Under the pieces are notes generated by a model, which was given only the letters and a program-made list of their open reading frames with translations, did no database searches and was not told the DNA's origin. Source: Aradus depressus (lineage: Eukaryota; Arthropoda; Insecta; Hemiptera; Aradidae). Taken from it: a DNA stretch of 64,000 nucleotides. The stretch covers positions 44,967,087-45,031,086 of the forward strand of contig OY759216.1 in NCBI GenBank assembly GCA_963662175.1, in the 5' to 3' direction. Each line of letters begins with the position of its first letter. Position 1 is the first letter of the stretch. This document shows, in pieces, positions 56,200 to 64,000 of this stretch. The position numbers and the translations under genes were made by a program.

Positions 56200-57100
56200 T
56201 AAGAAAAAAATATATATTAATACATTGTATTACATTAAGGATAAATATTGCAGATAGAAAGAGATATTGGAAAGGAATGATAATGGGAGTAAGTCGCAGT
56301 AAGTACCTAGATCAGGGTACAGCCTGCGAGGTGTTAACGAATATAATTAGGATGATTAAGATTCCTAGAGGATTTCGTAACGAGTATTAGTATCGTAGGT
56401 ACGTAGAAAATGTTGATATGACGGTAAAGTACTTAGCGGGAGTTAAGAGAAATGGTTTTACCCGAAAAGGATGAAAGATTTGGCTCGAACATAAGAGAAA
56501 TATTGAGGGAATGGATTCATGCATGAAGGGTGTTTGAGGAGGCGATAGATACAGAAGAAGACGGTAGAAGGGGGCCTAAGATCCTGTAATTTAGGACTTA
56601 CGCGTACTATATATATATAGTTTTGGGACATTTATATTTCAAGCCCATTCCAATGATATCTCGATCAACATAATCGATCCAGTAGTATTGGAGTTAACAA
56701 AAAAAACGGCTGGCCTATTAAATATATAGATTTTATTTTCAGACAATTTGAATTAAATGTATTTCTTAAATGCATTCCAAAGCAGGATCTATAACAATTT
56801 TGCATTGAAGGAATAAATAAATAAAAATCTCTTTTGAAGATGCATTTAAAATTATAAGCCACCAAAACTGGTTTAGCTGCCCAAAAGATATAAACCTTTC
56901 ACAAAATGACTTGAGAATGACATTTTAAAAATTCATACCTACAATAATGAACCACACCACTCTGGAATTTATAAACAAATGGACTTTCTTTATTATTATT
57001 ATTATTACATTATGCATTCAACTATCAAATGAAGGAATGCAACGAACATGAAACTAGAAATTGATTGCAGTTTAACAAACATTGTGTTATCAATATAGTT
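56200..57100. other. Region upstream of Egfr exon 1
   Basis: No promoter element or further exon recognised. 56260-56600 is a purine-rich stretch without a frame or known repeat. Confidence 0.35.
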
Positions 57101-57104
57101 CCCA

Positions 57105-57195
57105 TTTACTTCCCCTATGCGAACTATAGTAATTGTTCAGAAATTCAATGTTCAGTTTTCAACAGAATTTCATAATTTCCGCATCTCTGCGGAAT
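57105..57195 (+). repeat. HB repeat, 5' end only
   Basis: acttcccctatgcgaactat, agtaattgttcagaaattca, cagttttcaacagaatttca. Confidence 0.55.
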
Positions 57196-57214
57196 TATAA
57201 ATGTAGTCAAACCG

Positions 57215-57345
57215 GGTTTATTTACCATGGGTAAAAATCTTTAAGGAGTAACTGAAATCACACAGTCTGAGGACCATTAATGTCCCCATCCGCAGGACGG
57301 TGTGCTCAAGCTTGGTTGTCTCCCAGATAAAAGAAGCTAAGAGCT
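57215..57345 (-). repeat. tRNA-derived SINE fragment
   Basis: Read on plus: aaaaatctttaaggagtaac, ggaccattaatgtccc, catccgcaggacggtgtgct, ctcccagataaaagaagct. Head and tail missing. Confidence 0.65.
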
Positions 57346-57384
57346 AAGAGTTCAATAGTAATTATAATAACATAAAAATTTTTT

Positions 57385-57745
57385 CGGTGAATCACTCACT
57401 GGCAAAGGGCTTCAGAAAAGGGACTTCACAATCCTCATACTAATTATTGTGTTGATACATTCATACTTCGCCAGTTATTATAGCTTTAGGTCGAGCCTCC
57501 CCCCTAATTCTACCCTTCCCTTTGGCCGATTTGTCTGAAAATCGATAGGTGCCATCGATATGGGCTTCTAGATACCTACACATATAAAATTTCGAGTCTA
57601 TACATTCATTTTATCGTACCTCTTCACACAAATTTTTGGAAACAGGGTATCAAAAAACATGATATTCCGGTGAAACCACAACATCGAATTCTAAACGATT
57701 ACGTAACTTCCACTATACTTCGTATATCTGGGGAAGTAATAAAGA
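57385..57745 (-). repeat. HB repeat
   Basis: Read on plus: ggtgaatcactcactggcaa, cttcgccagttattatagct, aatcgataggtgccatcgat, cgattacgtaacttccacta, tacttcgtatatctggggaa. Confidence 0.8.
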
Positions 57746-57961
57746 AGAAGAAGAAGAAGTGATACAATAACAGTTGAAAGTAGAATGTCATTTTGAAAGT
57801 AGGCAATTGGAAAGTCGGCATTGAACAACGTGTCAACTTGTTTGACTAACTCAAAGATAAACATTGGAGGTGATAATCGGTAGAAAAAGTATGGCGAGGA
57901 TGCGCGCGCATCCCCCGCCATTACGTCCACTCCATACCATAATACATTTATCTTTTTTTAT

Positions 57962-57993
<32 letters not shown>

Positions 57994-58035
57994 TTCAAAT
58001 GCGAGGATATGGGTCATCTCTAGATATATATGTTG

Positions 58036-58626
58036 CAGTCAAAGTATGAATTCCAGTGAATGTATACATTAACTAGTCAATGTATACATTGACTGAATTC
58101 TCTAGTCAAAGTGTACATGGATGTATACACTTACGTCTATGCCTTAGTGAAAGTATAAATAGCTAGCATTAATAACATAAATAGAAATATTACAAAAGTT
58201 GGGGGCGTATTTGCCGGCGTTCCGCCGGCGGGACGATATATCTGCCCCTCCCGTCGTTCCTATATTTGAAGTAGTACAGGTTCTAGCTTATAATTAAAAT
58301 CAGCTTTTATTCAAAAGATCCATTTTAATATTGTTTACAAATGTTTATATTTTATGTTATTGTTGCATCTTTCCTAGATATTTATATTGTAAAATAAATT
58401 TTGAAGTTTAGTTTTAGTTTTTTTTTTTTACAAAAACCTTTTTTTCTCATTTATTTATACTTTCACTAAGGAACACTAGAAAATGTATACATTGTCTAGT
58501 AAATGTATACATTCTCTAGCAATAGTGTTCATTTTTATAATCAATTGATACTTTCACTAAAACGGCTAGTTAATGCATACATTGACTAGTTAATGTATAC
58601 ATTCACTGGAATTCACACTTTGACTG
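58036..58626. mobile_element. MITE-like element with AATGTATACATT repeats
   Basis: 591 bp. Terminal inverted repeats of at least 60 bp: cagtcaaagtatgaattcca, gtgaatgtatacattaacta, gtcaatg at left and the complement at right. The palindrome aatgtatacatt joined to actagt recurs about six times near both ends. A GC-rich hairpin gccggcgttccgccggc lies near 58213. No coding frame. Confidence 0.85.
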
Positions 58627-58659
58627 TGACATATACATTTGTTTCCCTTATGTTTCTTG

Positions 58660-59260
58660 TTATACACTTCATTACATCGGCAGTTAGTTGGGTTTTTGAG
58701 TCCCGTCACCTCTAACCTCGGACGATATGGCTGAAAAACTTATGGGGTTTTGAATTTAAATATAAATTAAATATATCTATTTTAAATATAGTTAGTTATT
58801 GTGGCTCATACCTGGGCTTTCACCTTCGAGGTCATATCGCCTACTACCAGTCTCTAGTGGACATGAGCCCGACTCTACTATGGGACTCCTAAATTTTGAT
58901 TCACCTAAGGGTAGGGGTATCTGACATCCAACAGGCTCGGGACCTTCGCTTAACTTTCCATCCGAAGGATTGCGTGCTTAAGTTTATTTTACCTCCCAGA
59001 TAAAATAAACTAAGGGCTAAGGCCGGAACAGGCGATCTAGAGTTCACAGTAAGCGAGTACGCATACCACTGAGCTACTGACGCCCTCATTTCGTGTCCAT
59101 ACATGCATTCTATCGGAAGTTATCACTCACAAACACATACAGATATTTTTTAATTTATGTTTAGAATCAGAGGGTCGAAAATCATTAAATTCGAGAGAAA
59201 AGTGAACATCGAGTTTCTGACTGAGTACATAATGTTTATGTTATAATACCTGGGGAAGTA
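58660..59260 (-). repeat. HB repeat split by a SINE
   Basis: Left part 58660-58792 (cattacatcggcagttagtt, atggctgaaaaacttatggg). Right part 59091-59260 (atttcgtgtccatacatgca, ttctatcggaagttatcact, ctggggaagtaatgaag). The SINE at 58793-59090 sits between. Confidence 0.8.
58793..59090 (-). repeat. tRNA-derived SINE inside an HB repeat
   Basis: Tail ggctcatacctgggctttca (plus reading), body with small deletions, head ataccactgagctactgacg. Diverged more than the 38509 copy. Confidence 0.85.
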
Positions 59261-60094
59261 ATGAAGAAAATAAAATATAAATGGTAATAAAACTGATTTA
59301 GTACCTATTTTTGAATTTTGAATTATATAAATTATTATAAAGAGTATGAATTATTGTTCATTTGTAAGTAATTTATTTTACAGAATAAACAATAAGAAGA
59401 GAAAAAAAATTCAAAGGAAATAAGAAATGCCAAGGATAATCAGATAAAAGGACCGAAGTTATGCCGAGACTACGTCTATATATTTTTGAAGAAGTAAAAC
59501 CGAATGTCCGATGCATAGAATGTCATGGGCATTTTTACACAATCTGAAATATGTAAAGAATTTCTTGAAAACCATCCCAACCCTGGGCTTATCTGACAAA
59601 TCAGAGACCCAGCTGTTTTTTTTATTTTATTTGTATTTTTTTTTTTATGTGTAGCTGACGCAAAAGGAAAAAAAAAAGTCATGGAAGCGACAAGACAACT
59701 TGGAGATATCTTGGTTTATTTTTGGTTTGTTTAATAAGCCAGGTATCAGGTATACTTACATACTGAAAGTATTCAAAGTATGTATGTTATGTGAAAATTC
59801 ACATATTCGGAGAAGAGCATTCCAGGATAATTGTTGCTGTATATTCAGGAGTTGTGACATTTATTTTTAGTCATTTATTTGTATAATAATTGTATTTAAT
59901 GAAAAAAGTTAATTATTAGTTAAATTGTTATAAACAATTTAATTTAATTTCCACTACTCACATTTCTGGTCTAAAACGCGATAAAAAGAGAAATAAGTTA
60001 TGAGTAGTATAGTAAATAAAGTGACCATTAATAAAATAATACATATAATAATAATGTATATACATTCATGTAAAATTCAGGGTGAAATATATAG

Positions 60095-60340
60095 TGAACA
60101 AGATAATTTCAGAGAATGTATCGACACGAAATTTTATACCGGCCAAAGGGAAAGAAGGGCTTTAAACAAAAACTCTAAAAACTGCATTGTAATGAATGTA
60201 TTGGCATGAAATTTTATAAGTACATTCAAAACCCTCTAAGAACGACACATAATAATGTTCACCTGGATCGGCAGAAGGGAAAGGGCGGATCAGAGGTGGG
60301 CTCAACTTAAAAAACCTAATAATTGGCGTTGTAATGATGT
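60095..60340 (+). repeat. HB repeat, internal modules
   Basis: gagaatgtatcgacacgaaa, ggccaaagggaaagaagggc, aaaccctctaagaacgacac, gatcggcagaagggaaaggg. Confidence 0.7.
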
Positions 60341-60629
60341 TCATACGAACACATGTAATTGGGCGAATAGCCTGCTGGGGAATATTTGTAATAAATAAAT
60401 AGATATATGTATTTTCTTCTCTGATATTGTATTGACTGCGTACATTGAAGGCTGGACCAAGTAGAACAAGGCCGGTCTCCCCCTGACACCTACGTATCCT
60501 CCACCACACACCCCCTACACACTCTCGGACACATCATAAATAAACCCTTGTTGCGCACGATACGTTACCTGTTAAACTACATTTTACACTACTTTGCATT
60601 GAAATTAATCATTCGCAAAAAAAAAAAAA

Positions 60630-61140
60630 AAATCGTCGGTGAATCACCGGCAATGTACTACCCCACAAAGAATTAATCAATTAACTTTTTGCTCCCTCTC
60701 CAAAATCAATCGACCGTTTGCGTTAATATTCAACAGTTGACTTTCCTAAAAAATCATACTAAATTTTGTGTCGATACATTCATTACATCGCAGTCATTAG
60801 AGTTCTTGAGTAAAGCTTTTCCCCTGATACACTCCTCTCTGATATTATGGCGTTTTGATCACACATATAAAATTTCTTGTCGATACAGTCATTCTATCGG
60901 CAGTTATAAGAGTTTTTATGTTAAGCATCCTCTCTTCCTTTTGGTCGATTTGGCTGAAAAACAATAAGTGTCGTCGTTTTCACATGTAAAATTTCTTGTT
61001 GATATATTCACATAGAGAGACTTTTGTTTTCTTATTTGGAATCTAGAGGTCGGAAAACACAAATTTCTGTTGAAAACTCCGCATCAAATTTTTTAGCAAT
61101 TTGATAACTTCCCGTGTACTTTGTACAGCTAGGGTAGTAA
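60630..61140 (-). repeat. HB repeat, nearly complete
   Basis: Read on plus: A run, cgtcggtgaatcaccggcaa (3' hairpin), aattaatcaattaacttttt, then modules with cattacatcgcagtcattag and tcattctatcggcagttata, ending cccgtgtactttgtacagct, agggtagtaa. One of the most complete copies, about 510 bp. Confidence 0.88.
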
Positions 61141-61424
61141 AAAAAATATGAAATTTTATGATCATGACCCCGGGGGAGGGGGAGGGGGGAGGAGGGTTAA
61201 TACTCACCCTCAACGATAACATCCAGTTTCATACCGTTTACTTACCCTTATACTTCGTATAAATGAAATGAGAAGTGAAAAACTCCAATCCTTTAAGAGA
61301 ACACATACGCACTTTTTTTATGACCAAAAATAACTGTTTTTGTACATTTTTTTAATATATTTTTAACACTGGGGTGTTACAAAAATATAAATTAGATACT
61401 AAAAACTAGAATTATTTCCCAATG

Positions 61425-61625
61425 AACCTGGTCTAGGTTTTTTATGTGTAATTAGCCGATAGCTCATTCCCAGTGGTCATTAGACACAGGCCCACTAAGA
61501 AAAGTATGTTGGTTAGCCCCACACGTCTTTAACAAGCAAGACGTGAATTATATTCTTAGTATACCTACACCTCTCAAGACTAGAGGCGTCATTACTACCT
61601 CTGGCCTTCTATAATTTGAAAAGAG
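61425..61625. other. Unclassified segment upstream of Egfr
   Basis: Mixed-composition stretch (cccagtggtcattagacaca, ccctccaagac-like) between HB copies. Not matched to another repeat here; may be a LINE 3' UTR. Confidence 0.25.
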
Positions 61626-61664
61626 CATTTACATTGGAGCAAAAACATTTTATAGCATTGCGAA

Positions 61665-62415
61665 AAAAAAGTAGTCAATGAATCATAGGTTATGTACTTC
61701 CCCAGCACGAATTGGTAATTACCATTACATCGGCAGTTATTAGGGTTTTTGAGTTGATCCCCCTTCTGATCCTCTCCTTCCTTTTGGTTGATTCCGCTGA
61801 ATATTAATAAGTGTCGTCCTTATGGGGTTTTGAATTTACATATGAAAATTTGTGTCGATACATTCCTTACAACGGGAGTTATTAACGTTTTTGTGTTAAG
61901 CCTCCCCCTAATCCCCCATTTTCCTTTGGCCCATATGGCTGAAAATATATAGGTGTCATCCTTATAGGTTCCTAGACACACATATTCATTTTGGTGTAGA
62001 TGTTGATAAGCAGTCACCATATTTCCCCAATTTCAATAATTATATTTATATTATTTTCAATTTTAGGAATATTGAGGGTCAGTCAAAGATGGAAGAAAAC
62101 ACTATTCAAACGCCAACATTTCGATATATTTTATATCATCATCAGGGCCTCCAAACATGGGGGGAAATCAAGATTAGAATCAAAAATAAACGAAAGTGTG
62201 TTGATAAACATTACTGAACGTTAAAATAGACATTATAACAAGTTAAAAATTGAAACTGACTTACTATGAATACATGATGATATAAAATATATCGAAACGT
62301 TGGCATTTGAATAGTGTTTTCTTCCATCTTTGACTTGAATATTCCTAGAATACATTTTGATGTTGATGCATTCATTCTATCGGGAGTTATGGTGTTCACA
62401 GATAGACAGAACTTT
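61665..62415 (-). repeat. HB repeat split by a PLE-type hairpin
   Basis: Left part to about 62000 (gcacgaattggtaatt, cattacatcggcagttatta, agcctccccctaatccccca). Right part 62350-62415 (tgttgatgcattcattctat, cgggagttatggtgttcaca). Confidence 0.75.
62063..62349. mobile_element. Inverted-repeat element with hammerhead-like arms
   Basis: Arms of about 80 bp (62063-62146 and 62273-62349): aggaatattgagggtcagtc, aaagatggaagaaaacact and the complement. Each arm carries the gatgat, gatat-type hairpin, cgaaacgttggc core found also at 18110. Inserted in an HB repeat. No protein frame. Confidence 0.75.
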
Positions 62416-63160
62416 TACTACCTTTAAGTATAGGGGAAGTTATGAAATTCGTCGGAAATTCTATGCGGAGTATTCAACGAAATTTCACATTTTCCAAAAT
62501 CCTGATTTCAAAAATTCAAAAAAAAAAAAAAATGTTTGCGTTTTTGAACACGGTAACTCCCGATAGAGTGAATGTATCGACAGGAAAATTTACATGTGAA
62601 TCCAGAACCTTCGAAGACACTTATTGATTTTCAGCCAAATTGGACAGATTAGAGGGGAATCTTTAAACAAAAAGTGTAACTCCGTTGCAATGAATTTATT
62701 GAAGCGGAATTTTATGGAAGTCCTATTAGTATTACGTAACGCAATTTTTGAAGATTTTTGACCCTCCCTCCCCTCCATGTAACGCACCGTAACGTTTTTC
62801 TGTACCCCCCCCCCCCCTCCCCCTCCCTAAATTCCCCGTAAAACATAAACGAAGAGGGTTGCCAACTTAGGAGAACCAAATAAAAATGGCGTACAATACA
62901 ATCGAGGGATTCCCCATAAAACATAAACGAAAAGGGTTGCCAACTTGGGAGATTTTAATTCCCTAGTTTCCCCCCTCCCGCCCCTGTAACGCATCGTAAC
63001 GTTTTACAAGACCCCCCTCCCCCCCAAATTGCGTTACGTTATACTTGAACGCCCCCAAAGTTAACTGATTAGTTCGTGCTGGGGAAGTACATAGCCAGTG
63101 AAAACTAAACTTCGAATTTCTGACTGATTTCATAACTTCTCCTATACTTTCGGGTAAGTA
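62415..63160 (+). repeat. HB repeat split by a GTAACG-rich MITE
   Basis: Left part 62415-62720 (tttaagtataggggaagtta, gaacacggtaactcccgata, ttgattttcagccaaattgg). Right part 63056-63090 (gttaactgattagttcgtgc, tggggaagtacatagccagt), then a second short 5' end in minus orientation to 63160. Confidence 0.75.
62720..63055. mobile_element. MITE-like element with TTACGTAACGCAATTT termini
   Basis: Left terminus near 62730 reads attacgtaacgcaatttttg and then tgtaacgcaccgtaacgttt. The right side has aacgcatcgtaacgtttt and aaattgcgttacgttatact in inverted order. The centre holds an 80-bp tandem duplication (attccccgtaaaacataaac, cattccccataaaacataaac-like) at about 62830-62965. C-rich runs flank it. 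Nested in an HB repeat. Confidence 0.75.
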
Positions 63161-63239
63161 AAACCTTGACTTCGAACTATCGAATATATTATTATTTTTG
63201 TGAAAGGAATGTTTGTCTATAAAAAAAAAAAATAAAAAA

Positions 63240-63570
63240 TATATACGAGTATATAGCTGGGGGATGGTATCAGGGATGGAACATTTAAGACCCCACCCAT
63301 GGAGATAGCTCTGACGTTCCGCCCAGTTTGCTTCTCTGGTCAGATAAGTTGAGAGACTCCCCTATGGTTAGCCTGGGTAAGGCACAACCAAGATGGGAGA
63401 TAGCCTCCTCTGCGCACAGCTAACCCATTATTAGGAACCCACTGCGCACTTCCAATAACTAATAATTTATATTTCTTGATCGTCTAAACCCAGTCTAATA
63501 AATAGAACCATGACACCGAAATATCTAGATCCAAAATAGGCAGGCAGAAAATCGGTCTTCTCTCTTTCAA
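63240..63570. other. Unclassified GC-richer segment at window end
   Basis: cccatggagatagctctgac, ctctggtcagataagttgag, ggtaaggcacaaccaagatg and nearby. Looks like a LINE 3' UTR but no reverse transcriptase frame precedes it. Confidence 0.25.
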
Positions 63571-63664
63571 TTTTCAAACAAAAAAAAAAAAAAAAAAGAA
63601 GAATTATTGGCCGATTGCATATTGTTAAGAACAGAGTAATCTTTGTTTGTCAATAGGTCATTTC

Positions 63665-63740
63665 ATATATTCAATGTTGATCTAGAATGTCCCGGGACAA
63701 GATTTATTTTGTAACCTTGATAAGTTCAATATACAAATAA
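63665..63740 (+). repeat. Dispersed repeat E, copy 2
   Basis: tgttgatctagaatgtcccg, ggacaagatttattttgtaa; counterpart of 36455-36510. Confidence 0.4.
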
Positions 63741-63889
63741 ATATATGAGTAAACTCAATAAATAAATAAAAAATTAACAAGTAAGTAGTAGGTACCAGTA
63801 AGTCAGGTGTTTTATGGATTAAGTTAAAGTTAGTCAGTTAGTAAGTAGATAGTTTATTTCAGTGTTTATTAGATACTTTTAACATTTTC

Positions 63890-63990
63890 GGCAAAGATAT
63901 TGTCATATTTCACAAAATATATGGTAACAATACCGAAAGTAGACCCATATAGTTTATAAATTTTGTGAAATAGACAATATTTTTCAAAAA
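63890..63990 (+). repeat. PLE-type inverted-repeat module
   Basis: agatattgtcatatttcac at left and gtgaaatagacaatattt at right, with ggta-acaa-tacc-gaaagta between. Same layout as 13131-13523 but without the coding part. Confidence 0.6.
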
Positions 63991-64000
63991 CATAGTTTTT

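Overview
This window is nuclear DNA of an arthropod, most likely an insect. The evidence is one intron-rich receptor gene with GT-AG introns, strongly AT-rich non-coding DNA, and dense relics of non-LTR retrotransposons, Penelope-like elements (PLEs), tRNA-derived SINEs and MITEs. I cannot name the species; a hemimetabolous insect such as a hemipteran is a guess from genome style only.

The window is dominated by an apparently complete coding sequence for the epidermal growth factor receptor (Egfr) on the minus strand. Nineteen coding exons run from the ATG at 56149 to the stop at 6586. I placed every junction by hand: each has GT/AG ends, the phases agree throughout, and the lengths add to 4200 nt (1399 residues plus stop). 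The order is signal peptide and Pro/Gln-rich linker (exon 1), L1 and furin-like region (exons 2-5), L2 (exons 6-7), a long Cys-rich region (exons 8-12), transmembrane and juxtamembrane segment (exon 13), tyrosine kinase (exons 13-16) and a Tyr-motif tail (exons 17-19). Intron 1 is 24.5 kb; the others are 0.26-3.3 kb. A splice acceptor just upstream of the ATG suggests a further non-coding 5' exon beyond it.

Downstream of Egfr on the same strand (849-1550) is a small intronless reading frame for a secreted protein resembling the mite group 7 allergen/TULIP family.

The rest is introns and flanks filled with repeats. (1) A tRNA-derived SINE of about 350 bp, with copies from near-perfect to fragments; one has a clear 13-bp target-site duplication (TSD). 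(2) A repeat of about 0.5 kb, here called HB, bounded by hairpins and built from internal modules of about 140 bp; roughly 25 copies or pieces lie between 20.9 and 63.2 kb. (3) Non-LTR reverse transcriptase 3' fragments from at least three lineages. (4) PLE relics: a GIY-YIG fragment and many inverted-repeat modules carrying a hammerhead-ribozyme-like core (CTGANGA, hairpin, GAAA). (5) Foldback or MITE-like elements at 29.9, 40.5, 41.1, 52.5, 58.0 and 62.7 kb, several nested in other repeats. (6) A hAT transposase C-terminal fossil at 37.8 kb. (7) Minisatellites of 107, 30 and 19 bp.

No prokaryotic operon, CRISPR array or functional tRNA or rRNA gene is present. The least-explained items are the HB repeat, the hammerhead-like hairpins, an inverted pair of copies sharing an MDWSHF reading-frame start, and the 52.5-kb element whose tandem repeats resemble its own termini.
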